From: Promethearchaeati archaeon
Lineage (GTDB): Archaea > Asgardarchaeota > Heimdallarchaeia > JABLTI01
Length of the DNA: 41,923 bases
Direction: 5' to 3'
Assembly: GCA_013166835.1 (NCBI GenBank)
Contig: JABLTI010000013.1
Location: 1-41,923 of the forward strand
Below are positions 9,469 to 18,320 of this stretch, piece by piece. Every line of letters starts with the position of its first letter. Positions within the stretch are counted from its first letter, which is position 1. The translations under genes and the position numbers were made by a program. Under the pieces are notes generated by a model. It ran no database searches and was not told where the DNA came from. It worked only from the letters and a program-made list of their open reading frames with translations.

Positions 9469-9649
9469 TTTTCAAACACTTTAAGGAGTTTTTATGTGTA
9501 TAATGCCTATTGAACGAGAATTATAAACTATTAAAATTTTCTCATGTTAAACAATTCTAGAAAATAGCTAAAGTAGTTAAAATACTTTAATATCAATATT
9601 TAGTGAGAGAAAACAGTTTATCAAATAGATAGGAGAACAGCACCTACCA

Positions 9650-10684
9650 TTGAATATCTTTTGTAAGAACAGAATTAATCTTAAATTCCGTAATTCTGAA
9701 TTACTACTCGATCCAGAGGTTATGGATTCTAGTGCTAACTGTATATTCGTTTCTCATGCACATACAGATCATTTGCCAAGAAGTAAGAGAAAACCCAATT
9801 TTACTCCAACTGCTGTGTGCTCAGAAGCAACTGCAAGACTCTTTTTTGAACGAATGGGTTATAAAATTCAGCAGAATAATACTTGGAAGAATGATGATTT
9901 TGAAATTAAAACCCTACCAGGTGGGCACACGTTTGATTCAACAGTAGCTGAGATAATCGATCATGAATCCAATCAAAATATAATTTATACTGGTGACATT
10001 AATATTGAAGATAGAGGATATCTGAAAGGTTTCGAGCCGAAAAAATGTGATATATTAATACTCGAAGCTACCTGGGGGGACCGTGACTACAGATTTCCAT
10101 CTTTTGATAAACAAATTGAACAAGCAAAAGAATTCATTCGTAATGAATTAGAAAAAGGCTATCCGGTAGCACTTCTTGGATATCCACTTGGAAAATCACA
10201 ATTATTGAATTTTTGCTTTGGGAATTTGTGTGAAATACGTTACTCAAGTAATTCAATTTGGAAAATGGAGCAAGTACACAAAGAACTAGGATTAGAACTA
10301 TTTGAAACAAAGAAACTACCACAAAATCCAGATGAAGAAGGATTAGTTGGTAACAGTCCTTGGTTACTATTCTATAATCACATAGGCAATCGAGATCCTA
10401 CACTTAGCAAACTAAAGACAAAATACAATTTGAAGGTTGTCGGTTTTTCAGGTTGGGCTAAAAATCTTGAAAACTACAAATATAGAATGGGTGCAGATGC
10501 TGCTTTCACAATCAGCGATCATTCAGATTATAGTAGTTTATTAGAAATTGTGAAGAAAAGTAATCCTAGCAAAATTTTCACTGTTTTTGGGAATGCTCAA
10601 GATTTAGCTAGAGATCTGCAAAAAGATGGTTTTAATGCTGTACCAATAAAAAAAGGACAATCTACATTGGATAATTTCTTTTGA
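9650..10684 (+). CDS. Metallo-beta-lactamase-fold exonuclease / mRNA 3'-end processing-like protein
   Basis: A 344-residue protein of the COG1236-like branch of RNA- or DNA-processing MBL nucleases. The zinc ligands are visible: SHAHTDH (H36, H38, D40, H41), GGHTFDS, YTGDIN and the C-terminal SDHSDYSSL. The middle section, ILEATWGDRDYRFPS followed by YPVALLGYPLGKSQLL, fits the beta-CASP-type insert of this branch. The likely role is exonucleolytic trimming of nucleic acid ends. It lacks the KH domains of the large archaeal CPSF proteins. The start is TTG 9650, with AGGAG at 9631-9635 about 14 nt upstream, longer than usual spacing. Confidence 0.8.
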   Translation: MNIFCKNRINLKFRNSELLLDPEVMDSSANCIFVSHAHTDHLPRSKRKPNFTPTAVCSEATARLFFERMGYKIQQNNTWKNDDFEIKTLPGGHTFDSTVAEIIDHESNQNIIYTGDINIEDRGYLKGFEPKKCDILILEATWGDRDYRFPSFDKQIEQAKEFIRNELEKGYPVALLGYPLGKSQLLNFCFGNLCEIRYSSNSIWKMEQVHKELGLELFETKKLPQNPDEEGLVGNSPWLLFYNHIGNRDPTLSKLKTKYNLKVVGFSGWAKNLENYKYRMGADAAFTISDHSDYSSLLEIVKKSNPSKIFTVFGNAQDLARDLQKDGFNAVPIKKGQSTLDNFF

Positions 10685-10693
10685 TGGAAAATA

Positions 10694-11062
10694 TTAGTCT
10701 TCTTGAATTTCCAAATGCTCTCGAGCATAAATAATTAACCCTCTTCGTTTTGCAAATTTCACTGCTGAATCACTGAATAAGTTTGACACAATCATTCCTT
10801 TTCTATCATTCAAATCATTTAAAATTCGTTCAAAACGTATTAGACGATCTACTCCAACAGCTCGTTTCCAATCAACAATTTTCACAAATAATTGATTAAT
10901 TTCTAAATCTGAGTTTGTTTTCAATAACATCTCAAAATGGTGTTTTTTTCCGCTTGTTCCGACTACATCAACTTCCCTTTGAATTACGAAATCCATACTT
11001 TTGAAAAATGCTTTGGCTAACTCTAGTAAATCCTGTAACTCTTCATCGTTGTTTGGCAACAC
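10694..11062 (-). CDS. Mrr-like restriction-endonuclease-fold protein, probably catalytically altered
   Basis: A 122-residue protein with the outline of an Mrr-type PD-(D/E)XK domain. The C-terminal part GMIVSNLFSDSAVKFAKRRG resembles the Mrr segment that follows the active site, and DWKRAVGVDRLIRFERIL resembles the helix after the core strand. Where active members have a Glu-x-Lys (VEVK) on the core strand, this protein reads FVKIVDWK, so the Glu and Lys seem to be lost. It may bind nucleic acid without cutting it (inference). The GTG start is preceded by a strong SD (AGGAGGT on the minus strand, 11075-11081). Probably co-transcribed with panE, 53 nt upstream. Confidence 0.6.
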   Translation of the reverse strand: MLPNNDEELQDLLELAKAFFKSMDFVIQREVDVVGTSGKKHHFEMLLKTNSDLEINQLFVKIVDWKRAVGVDRLIRFERILNDLNDRKGMIVSNLFSDSAVKFAKRRGLIIYAREHLEIQED

Positions 11063-11115
11063 CTGTATGAGAGACCTCCTAATTCACCTGCAATATTTCA
11101 TCACTAACAATACTA

Positions 11116-12213
11116 CTATTTTAATTCTTGTTCTTTTACTTTTTCTCTTGAAATACGCGATTTTTCCACAATTTCTTCAAGATTTTGCATACCTATTTCT
11201 CGTTTTTTATTTTCTATTTCTTGAATAGCTTTTACGAGAAAGCTGTTGAGTGGTGCTTCTAAACCAAATTCTTTAGCTTTCTTTACTATATAACCATTTA
11301 TGAAATCAACCTCAGTTTTTCGTCCAGCCTTCAAGTCCCATAAGAGAGAGGATTTTATTGCTCCATGTCTTTTAATACTCACTAGTTTAATGATATTACT
11401 TAAGAGCCCAAATTTTATTCTTGTAAATAGACTATCTTTAGTTCTAGCTTTGTATAGGAAAGAACGGAGATTTATGTTATCTACTTTTTCAAGAGTAATA
11501 TTGTTTGCTTCGGCAATGTGTATACCTTCTCTTTTCGTATCACCCATTATTTGGGATAAGATTTTGTGATTATAGAGTTCACCTATTGTTAAATCAAATA
11601 ATGCACTTAAGGGTGCAATTACAGAGTTTACTATTAGTTTACTCCACCTATACCCAACAATATTATCAGTTAAAATAGTTGGTCTCCAAAGATCAAGTAA
11701 GGATTTCATCTCAATTAATCTCTGATCATCAGAATTGTTGCCAGCTTCAAAACCTAAAATAAAATTACCAGTTTTTGATGTAATCCTTATTCTCCCAGGT
11801 TCGGATTTAGTAGCTCCCCAACCAACTACTCCTGCAACAATTTGTTCTTGAGGGAGATATTTAGCCATAATGTCTGTATTACCAAAACCGTTTTGTAAAC
11901 TATAAACGAGACTATTAGGAGTTAATACTGATTTTATATCCTTCATTGCTTTTTCAGTATCTAAATTTTTAACAACAACTAAGATATGCTTAAATTTTCG
12001 GTCAAAATCTTTTATGTTATTCTCAATTGGAATTGTGAAAGGTTTCTCAAAATCTTCTATTAACAAACCATTCTTCTTGATTGCATCGTAATGATCACCT
12101 TTTCTATTTACAAAATAGACATCTTTATTTGCAGATTGAATAATTGCTCCTATTGTTCCTCCAATAGCACCTGCACCAATAATTAATACTTCTCCTGTTT
12201 GCATCTTCTTCAT
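11116..12213 (-). CDS. panE: 2-dehydropantoate 2-reductase (ketopantoate reductase)
   Basis: Reduces ketopantoate to pantoate with NADPH for coenzyme A synthesis. The 365-residue protein opens with the Rossmann motif LIIGAGAIGGTIGA, followed by VVKNLDTEKA, SLQNGFGNTD and VAGVVGWGATKSEPGRI, all ApbA/PanE family landmarks; the C-terminal helical domain has WSKLIVNSVIAPLSALFDLTIGEL with the expected Lys and Asn. It is about 50 residues longer than typical PanE because of a C-terminal basic helix (residues 330-365). GGTGA lies about 7 nt before ATG 12213. The paralogous reductase family is broad, so another 2-oxoacid substrate is possible. Confidence 0.85.
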   Translation of the reverse strand: MKKMQTGEVLIIGAGAIGGTIGAIIQSANKDVYFVNRKGDHYDAIKKNGLLIEDFEKPFTIPIENNIKDFDRKFKHILVVVKNLDTEKAMKDIKSVLTPNSLVYSLQNGFGNTDIMAKYLPQEQIVAGVVGWGATKSEPGRIRITSKTGNFILGFEAGNNSDDQRLIEMKSLLDLWRPTILTDNIVGYRWSKLIVNSVIAPLSALFDLTIGELYNHKILSQIMGDTKREGIHIAEANNITLEKVDNINLRSFLYKARTKDSLFTRIKFGLLSNIIKLVSIKRHGAIKSSLLWDLKAGRKTEVDFINGYIVKKAKEFGLEAPLNSFLVKAIQEIENKKREIGMQNLEEIVEKSRISREKVKEQELK

Positions 12214-12405
12214 AGAAATTCACCACATGAAAGGACTTCTAAGTATGTGTTTGCAGTAAACAACTAATAAGAGCTATAAATCAGTAGATTTATTTCTTTC
12301 GCTAAAAGTAATAAGACCAATCAAAATAACATTGTTTCCTTATCAATAAATACAGAAATACTAAAAATTCAAAAACAATTTAAGACACTATGGGATTAGT
12401 TTGTA

Positions 12406-13554
12406 ATGGAAGGTATGAATATGGATTTGGATTCCTCAAAAGATATTGAACAAGAAACTCTTTTTGATAAAAAAATAAGTATTAAAAACATTTTAACTGA
12501 GGGTATAGCACAATTCCATTTGAAAATCGCGGGAAACAAAATCTCTGCAGCGAGAATCGAAGGATCATTTGATAATTATATTGAATACAGTAAGCTGCTG
12601 AAAAGCAATTCGTGGGATAAAGGATTAAGTGTTTCTCTTGATAAAGTCACTCTTTATCCATATCACCTTCAAGTTGCTTATGTACAAGCTTTTGAAAAAT
12701 TATTGGGAAATGCTTTGGAAGTTTCTAATAGAGCAAAATATTTACGAACAATCATTCTAGAGTTAGAAAGAATATCCCATCATCTCTCATTCATTGGTGT
12801 TTTAGGAAAAGGTGTCTCTTATCCACTTTTATTCTCTAAAGCAATTTCATTACGAAAAATTATTATTGATTTTATAATTGATTTAACGAATTCTTCTGAT
12901 AGAAAATCCTACATTAAATTTGGAGGAGTTTCTAAAGATATTGATGTGAAACTAACTAATAGAGCATTTTCTGTTTTAGAGATAATCAAGAAAAGTAGCT
13001 TGAAACTGAGAAAGAAAATTTCTAGAAATTCCATATTAAAAGGATTATTGCAAGATGTAGGATTTTTATCTCGAGATTCAGCTAAAAAATTATCTTTAGT
13101 AGGACCTATAGCAAGAGCCTCAGGTGTAACAGCTGATGTCAGAAGAACAGATCCTTATGCAGCCTATGAAGCAGTTCAATTCAATGTTCCAGTGTATGAT
13201 TCTTGTGATCTCTATGGAGAAGTGATGGTTCGAGTTGATGAAATCATAGAATCTATAAATATATTAAAACAACTTCTATCAAACCTACCAGAAGGAAGCT
13301 TAAATCAGGAATTTACTCAAGATCAGATTCCAGCAAAAAATTCCATTATGCGTATTGAAACACCATCTGGAGAGCTCTTTAGTTTTGCAATTAGTAAGAA
13401 AGGTACACTTGCTGAAAAACCTGTAAATTATAGTATTGTCTCTCCAATTAAACTTAATATACTAGGAGTTCTTTCCCGACTTTCTGGAGAATCATATGAT
13501 AATGTATTAGCTATCTTACTATTAATAGGTGAAGGCTGGAGTAGTTTCATGTAG
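12406..13554 (+). CDS. NuoD-like / [NiFe]-hydrogenase large-subunit-like protein lacking nickel ligands
   Basis: A 382-residue homologue of complex I subunit NuoD (49 kDa) and group 4 [NiFe]-hydrogenase large subunits. Family landmarks are YHLQVAYVQAFEKLLG, RAKYLRTIILELERISHHL, GPIARASG, RRTDPYAAYE and DLYGEVMVRVDEIIES. Both CxxC pairs that hold nickel in hydrogenases are absent: the first site reads VTLYPYHLQ and the last reads IGEGWSSFM at the C-terminus, where Ech-type subunits have a DPCxSC motif. So it cannot be a hydrogen-activating subunit and probably has a structural or quinone-side role. No NuoB, NuoC or NuoI gene is adjacent; a NuoH-like gene lies 1.2 kb downstream. ATGs at 12406, 12415 and 12421 are all possible starts; GGAAGG precedes the third. 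Confidence 0.8.
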   Translation: MEGMNMDLDSSKDIEQETLFDKKISIKNILTEGIAQFHLKIAGNKISAARIEGSFDNYIEYSKLLKSNSWDKGLSVSLDKVTLYPYHLQVAYVQAFEKLLGNALEVSNRAKYLRTIILELERISHHLSFIGVLGKGVSYPLLFSKAISLRKIIIDFIIDLTNSSDRKSYIKFGGVSKDIDVKLTNRAFSVLEIIKKSSLKLRKKISRNSILKGLLQDVGFLSRDSAKKLSLVGPIARASGVTADVRRTDPYAAYEAVQFNVPVYDSCDLYGEVMVRVDEIIESINILKQLLSNLPEGSLNQEFTQDQIPAKNSIMRIETPSGELFSFAISKKGTLAEKPVNYSIVSPIKLNILGVLSRLSGESYDNVLAILLLIGEGWSSFM

Positions 13555-13585
13555 AGTCACAAAAAAATTAGTGTTCTACTTTTTT
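13551..13585 (+). terminator. Hairpin and T-run after the NuoD-like gene
   Basis: GTAGA (13551-13555) pairs with TCTAC (13575-13579), with an inner CAC/GTG pairing, followed by six T. It overlaps the end of the convergent gene. Confidence 0.45.
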
Positions 13586-14610
13586 ATTGGATGACTTTCA
13601 GAAGGCTCATTATCTAATCTTGTTAGTTTTTTAGTTGATTGAATAAATTTTCTCAAGTTTTTTCGTTCAAATATTAAGAAAATTGCTAGTTGAAGTGAAA
13701 CTCCACCTATTATCCAATATACTGATCCCATCTCTCTTCCGGGTTCTTCAAATGAACTAGAAACAATATCGATGCTTTTCGTAATAACGAGTACTCCTTC
13801 CGCAACATTTGGAAAGCTACTCATTTGTTTCATATTTGAAGTAGTCGTTCCTGAAACCAATAAACCATCGGTATACCCATACGAAAGCCTAGTTTGGTTT
13901 TCGAATTCACCAAAATAGACATACTTTCCTAGGTAATCAGATAATATGAATTCTTCATATAGTGTAATATTCGAAAGTAAATTAGTTACATTACGTATTC
14001 CCTCAAACGTTGAGATAAGACTGTAGTTTGTGACTTGATAATTATTTGCTTTGATGGTAAGATTTTCTCCAATTGTAAGATTGGCTTTTGTCCAGAAAAA
14101 TGCGGTGGTATTTATTGGATAATAAGATGTATTTGTTGAAGAAGAGATTCGATGTGTATAATTATCGATAGTTATATTATCTTCTGCTAAATTAAAGTAC
14201 TCAGTTGAGTGTCTTTGAATAGTTTGGTTTTCATTTATCATTAATTCCTCATTGGATGAATAAGTATATTGCTGCACTATGTCAAATTTAATTTCATCCT
14301 CTGTTACATTCATTACTTTTATTGAAATCCCTGTGATTTCTTCTATTGACCATCTCAAAGCAGTATAATTAACAGTTTCCAATGTTTGATTGTCATTTTT
14401 CTCCAAATACAATCCTGTTATGTTTCCTTCGAAATTAAAATTGATAGCTTCTTCATAAGAAAAGATATCATCTATTTTAAAGAGATAATGATTTGCAGAA
14501 GTAGAATCATCTAAGAGTTTTGCACCAGAAACTAAGGTTGTGAATATAATTAAAATGCAAAATATTACAGAGAACAAAGTTCGATATATTCGTTTGTAAT
14601 TTTTTTGCAT
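13576..14610 (-). CDS. Surface protein with signal peptide and C-terminal membrane anchor
   Basis: A 344-residue protein of unknown function, built as a type I membrane protein. Residues 1-30 form a signal peptide (basic start QKNYKR, then a hydrophobic run SVIFCILIIFTTLVSG). The ectodomain of about 260 residues is beta-rich and dense in Asn-x-Ser/Thr sequons (for example NVT, NQT, NYT, NTS, NLT), suggesting heavy N-glycosylation. A single span (VYWIIGGVSLQLAIFLIF) lies at about 300-318, followed by a basic cytoplasmic tail. It separates the NuoD-like and NuoH-like genes and is transcribed against both. Confidence 0.75.
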   Translation of the reverse strand: MQKNYKRIYRTLFSVIFCILIIFTTLVSGAKLLDDSTSANHYLFKIDDIFSYEEAINFNFEGNITGLYLEKNDNQTLETVNYTALRWSIEEITGISIKVMNVTEDEIKFDIVQQYTYSSNEELMINENQTIQRHSTEYFNLAEDNITIDNYTHRISSSTNTSYYPINTTAFFWTKANLTIGENLTIKANNYQVTNYSLISTFEGIRNVTNLLSNITLYEEFILSDYLGKYVYFGEFENQTRLSYGYTDGLLVSGTTTSNMKQMSSFPNVAEGVLVITKSIDIVSSSFEEPGREMGSVYWIIGGVSLQLAIFLIFERKNLRKFIQSTKKLTRLDNEPSESHPIKK

Positions 14611-14775
14611 GTCTTAATAGCTCCCAAATTAGCAAATCTAATTGTTGCGTCAAAAGATTTTTAGCATTTCTCAATTAATCATTTAAATATTAAATATCCT
14701 TAGTATTAAAAGGGAAAAACTAGAATAAATTTCCTTCTATATAAAGCAAAGGATAACTAATTGGAGAAGCGCTAG

Positions 14776-15831
14776 ATGTTAGGTCCATGGTTTGAAATCG
14801 TAATATTTCCAGGATTTGTCTTTATAGTTATTCTAGCAATTTTAAGTGAACAAATAAATAATCGACTTAATTCTCGCTTCTACTTCAAGACAGAAAAAAC
14901 ACCAATGTTTATTCCAATTGTTGAAAATTTCAAGTTTTACATAAAAGGAGAGCAAGAAAGTATAAGTAGAAATTCTATTCTCCAAGGAATAATACTAGTT
15001 CTTATGGTAGCTTTACCATTATTTAGTTCCTTACTGCTACCAATCAACCTTTGGAGATCATTTGAAAATCTCCAAATACCAAACTGGATAGGTGTTTATG
15101 GTGGGTATACTGGTACAAATGAAGGTATTGTAGGAGTTATTACTTTTGAAGGGGATCTCCTTTTATTATTTGTACTAATACTATTTTTTGGTTTCCTCAC
15201 ATTTTTGGCTCAATACTTGAATAAACATCATTCCGCGAAAGAATCCCTAACAAAAACTTTCACTTTTATGATTTTTGACATTCCATTATTTTTTGTTTTA
15301 ATTGGTCCAATTATCGCTAAGAGATCTTTAAGTTTAACAATTCTTGCAGAAGATATTCGTAGGATTGTTAATTCCAATTTAACTTTTGGATTAGTATTTT
15401 TACTTCCAATAGCTGTTGTGGTTTCGTTGTTTTGTTTAGCTATGAAATTTGATCAACCTTATTTTGATCGAATTAATACTGATAGCATTATTAGAAGTAA
15501 TGCTCCTACTCCTAAGAATTGGAAATTAAATTTTTGGAATCTCTCCATGAGACTCATGGAAGTTGTCATCGCAGGTTTAATAGTTTCTGTTTTTTTAGGA
15601 GGTTCCTATTTACCAATACCTATTCACGGGAATTATCAGATATTAGCCAACACTGCGAATTTTATTTTCAAGTGTCTTGTTGTATTAATGATTACTACAA
15701 TAATTCGAGCATTAAGACCCCGAATGAGAGCAAATCAAACATTCAATTTTGCTTTGAAAATACTTACACCTCTTAGTTTTCTTTCGATTCTTCTAACCGG
15801 GGGTTATATTGGTTTAGTTGGTATAAATTGA
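14776..15831 (+). CDS. NuoH-like membrane subunit (complex I / group 4 hydrogenase HyfC/EchB family)
   Basis: A 351-residue polytopic membrane protein with about eight spans. The order of segments fits the NuoH family, which couples electron transfer to ion movement at the junction of membrane and peripheral arms: a first span followed by a basic loop, a long stretch FEGDLLLLFVLILFFG, a region FTFMIFDIPLFFVLIGPII like the NuoH span before its quinone loop, MKFDQPYFDR near the position of the acidic NuoH loop, and a C-terminal IIRALRPRMRANQTFNFALK matching the conserved RxxxPRxRxDQ segment. TGGAGAAG at 14761-14768 is an SD for ATG 14776. A TATA-like TATATAAAG lies at 14738-14746. Identification is by pattern, so moderately sure. 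Confidence 0.65.
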   Translation: MLGPWFEIVIFPGFVFIVILAILSEQINNRLNSRFYFKTEKTPMFIPIVENFKFYIKGEQESISRNSILQGIILVLMVALPLFSSLLLPINLWRSFENLQIPNWIGVYGGYTGTNEGIVGVITFEGDLLLLFVLILFFGFLTFLAQYLNKHHSAKESLTKTFTFMIFDIPLFFVLIGPIIAKRSLSLTILAEDIRRIVNSNLTFGLVFLLPIAVVVSLFCLAMKFDQPYFDRINTDSIIRSNAPTPKNWKLNFWNLSMRLMEVVIAGLIVSVFLGGSYLPIPIHGNYQILANTANFIFKCLVVLMITTIIRALRPRMRANQTFNFALKILTPLSFLSILLTGGYIGLVGIN

Positions 15832-15898
15832 ACTACGTGAATGATTACGTTAATAAAACATGATGTAATATTCTTTCTTGTAATAGGTGAAGTTTGCT

Positions 15899-16519
15899 AT
15901 GGTAAGTGACTCATTTCAATTAGCTATGTTCATTATTTCACCAATCGTGCTTATTCTAGATGCCATTGTAATTACTACAGGCATTTTTCGAAAACTCATT
16001 AGAAAAGAGAAAGAGGATATTGAGGAACGTACTAGACTTTTCTCTATGGTAGATGTTATGGAGAAAATAGGTATTGGTCTTGGTATTCTTACCTTAATCT
16101 TGGCAGGATTTCTTGCAGTAAATATTCCTGATATACAAGGTGAATGGTTAGGTTGGTTCAATCCAATAACAATTATTTTTCTTGTAATTATTGGATGTCT
16201 ACTTGCACTAAGAACCCTAGATGATACACCTGTAACAGCCCTTATTGCAATACTTGCTGGTTTACTAGGAGCAGCAGTTTTCGCAGCAGCATTCGGAGAA
16301 AATGAATATGGCAGATGGATTTACTTTGCAGTGTTCTTGGTAGTTGATGTAATTGTTTTCATTCTGGTACGAATGTTAACGAAACAAATGGCTATGATTG
16401 GAAGAATTCTGAATTGGTTCCCAGTAGCAATTATTGTAGTATTTGCTTGCTTAGGTTGGGGAATATTTCAAATAGTTTTGTTAATTATGCAAGGTATAAA
16501 TCTGGTAATATTACCATAA
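15899..16519 (+). CDS. Multi-pass membrane protein, partner of the NuoH-like gene
   Basis: A 206-residue protein with about six hydrophobic spans and a cytoplasmic loop near residue 30-50 rich in Lys and Glu (FRKLIRKEKEDIEERTR). I do not recognise a family; a small antiporter-like or hydrogenase-membrane-arm subunit (Mrp/Mbh type) is one possibility, based only on the neighbour and the spans. AGGTGA at 15885-15890 is correctly spaced for ATG 15899; the GTG at 15887 lies within that SD and is not used. It follows the NuoH-like gene by 67 nt and is ended by a strong terminator, so the two form an operon. Confidence 0.65.
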   Translation: MVSDSFQLAMFIISPIVLILDAIVITTGIFRKLIRKEKEDIEERTRLFSMVDVMEKIGIGLGILTLILAGFLAVNIPDIQGEWLGWFNPITIIFLVIIGCLLALRTLDDTPVTALIAILAGLLGAAVFAAAFGENEYGRWIYFAVFLVVDVIVFILVRMLTKQMAMIGRILNWFPVAIIVVFACLGWGIFQIVLLIMQGINLVILP

Positions 16520-16526
16520 ATAACGA

Positions 16527-16557
16527 TGATCGAGTTTCTCGATCAATTCTTTTTTTC
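16527..16557 (+). terminator. Intrinsic-type terminator after the NuoH-like operon
   Basis: TGATCGAG (16527-16534) pairs perfectly with CTCGATCA (16538-16545) across a 3-nt loop, followed by ATTC and a run of T. Confidence 0.75.
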
Positions 16558-16640
16558 TTGAAAAAATCAGTGGATAATAAATTAAAAAAAATAAGTGAAA
16601 AAAAATGAAAAAAGAAAATGAAATATTAGATTAATGATCT

Positions 16641-18131
16641 CTAATAATCATCTTCGTCGTCTTCGTATTCTTCTTCATCTTCTTCTTCTAAAGCATCCAT
16701 TTCAGCAATCTCTTCAGCAATTTCTTCGCCAGGTCCACCGTAATCTTCTTCTAATGCTAGTTCAACTTCGTCAGTTTCTTCAATTTCCTCTGGTTCTTCA
16801 AAGATATCTTCCGGAATTTCTTCAACTAATTCAGATGCTTCAGTCTTCAAGGCAATCATGAATCTACGAGCTAATAAGTCATAAAACTTAGTTAGTTCAC
16901 CAAGATCATTGGCTTCGTAAAATTCGCCTCTACCAATTTCAGATAATCGTTTCAATAGACGGTTATCAGCTTCTCCTAAACCAATAGTATAAAGTACTGT
17001 ATTTGGATAGTCTCGTCCGCATTTTCGAGCGATTGGTACAGGATTTATGCCTAAACCGTTACCTTTGTTCGGTTGTCCATCTGTTAAGAGAACAATCATT
17101 GCCGGATTCCTTTTACCAGTTATAGAATTAGGCTCAAATTTTGCAGTCATTTCATAAGCTTGTTGTAATGCTCCACTCATAAAAGTGAGACCACCACCTT
17201 TTGAACATCTTTTTGAGACATAATCTGCAATTATTTCTAAGCCAGCAGATTTTGCTTGTCCTGTACAAGCAATGACTGGTGTTGGACTTCCAGTTCCATA
17301 GTCTACTTCGAAAACATCAACGTCACCAGCAAAGCTGATTATGGAGAGCTGTTCTCCCCAACCTCGAGAAACTTTCTGAGATAAGAAAAGCAATGTCGCT
17401 AATGCTGCGCCTTTGATTCGTGAGACCTTTTTCTCATCGAATTCATCTAAGAGATTTTCTAAATCTCTTCCACCCTTTAAGCCTCGTCGAAGACCTTCAA
17501 CTGCTGTACCTGTTCCTTTTACAACCATATCTTCTTTGCTCATTGAGCCAGATACATCAAGAACTAAGACTGCGTTAAATGACATTTCACTTGCTGGAAC
17601 CAATTGAACTTCAATTTCTTTTCCAGAAGGATCGATAATTCCAACTTCATCACCTTCTATTTCTGGATCAGATTCTAAGAAAATGATTTTGACATGACCA
17701 CAACCTGCATCAGGCCAATCGACTTGCAAGTTTCTGTAAATCGGACGATTTCTAATAACTGAAGTCATCTCATCAAAGTTTTCTAATATATAAGAAATGC
17801 ATTCCTCAACTGGTTGACCTTCTAAAGGTTCGATTCCAAATTTTACTCGAGTAATTGGCTCTCTTTTCAAATGAGCTTTTCTGACCTTTACTCGATCACC
17901 ATCACTGATATTAGCAGAATCTAGTATCCCATTGTCAACAGCAATAGATTCAGCTTCAACCTCATCATTCTCCAATACCTGTACAGCACAGCTATCTTCA
18001 AATTCATTGATGAGTTGAATTATATCAAAATCGTCTACGCCGATTCTTTCCATATCACGTTTATTCAGGTAGGATCTTCCGTCAATTTCACCTACATTAA
18101 TGACTGAAATATCAATAATTTTCTCAACCAT
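16641..18131 (-). CDS. Cdc48/VAT N-domain-like protein fused to a von Willebrand factor A domain
   Basis: A 496-residue protein. Residues 1-90 resemble the double-psi barrel of the archaeal Cdc48/VAT N-domain: YLNKRDMERIGVDDFDIIQL matches the RL.PEDMEKLGLEVGDIV segment, and AESIAVDNGILDSANISDGD followed by RVKVRKAHLK matches the IIRIDGYLR...DRVKVRKA segment. Residues 91-180 resemble the second N-subdomain. Residues 185-425 are a vWA domain with a full MIDAS: D192, S194, S196 (DVSGSMS), T316 (GGGLTFMSG) and D351 (LLTDGQPN). The tail from 435 is almost wholly acidic. No ATPase module is present. It may act as a cytoplasmic metal-dependent adaptor that shares partners with Cdc48 (inference). Start ATG 18131, short leader. 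Confidence 0.75.
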   Translation of the reverse strand: MVEKIIDISVINVGEIDGRSYLNKRDMERIGVDDFDIIQLINEFEDSCAVQVLENDEVEAESIAVDNGILDSANISDGDRVKVRKAHLKREPITRVKFGIEPLEGQPVEECISYILENFDEMTSVIRNRPIYRNLQVDWPDAGCGHVKIIFLESDPEIEGDEVGIIDPSGKEIEVQLVPASEMSFNAVLVLDVSGSMSKEDMVVKGTGTAVEGLRRGLKGGRDLENLLDEFDEKKVSRIKGAALATLLFLSQKVSRGWGEQLSIISFAGDVDVFEVDYGTGSPTPVIACTGQAKSAGLEIIADYVSKRCSKGGGLTFMSGALQQAYEMTAKFEPNSITGKRNPAMIVLLTDGQPNKGNGLGINPVPIARKCGRDYPNTVLYTIGLGEADNRLLKRLSEIGRGEFYEANDLGELTKFYDLLARRFMIALKTEASELVEEIPEDIFEEPEEIEETDEVELALEEDYGGPGEEIAEEIAEMDALEEEDEEEYEDDEDDY

Positions 18132-18160
18132 TTTACATCATCACTGTTTTTTTGTGTAAT

Positions 18161-18170
18161 TTTTATATAT
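18161..18170 (-). promoter_or_regulatory. TATA-like box of the Cdc48N-vWA gene
   Basis: The minus strand reads ATATATAAAA. Transcription would begin near 18140, leaving a leader of about 10 nt, which fits the lack of a strong SD before ATG 18131. Confidence 0.55.
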
Positions 18171-18320
18171 GATTACATACATTTACATACTTTACCTTTT
18201 AAAATGTTTGCATTTGGAGATAGCACAGAAATAAGAAACAAGATCATTTGAAAAATACTAGCAAATAGTATAAAAAATAAGAAAAATAAAGAAAAAAAAG
18301 TAAAAATCTAGACAAGGAGA

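Noticed and set aside
12406..13554. Reading the NuoD-like protein as a [NiFe] hydrogenase large subunit
   Set aside because: Both CxxC nickel-ligand pairs are absent, so hydrogen chemistry is not supported.
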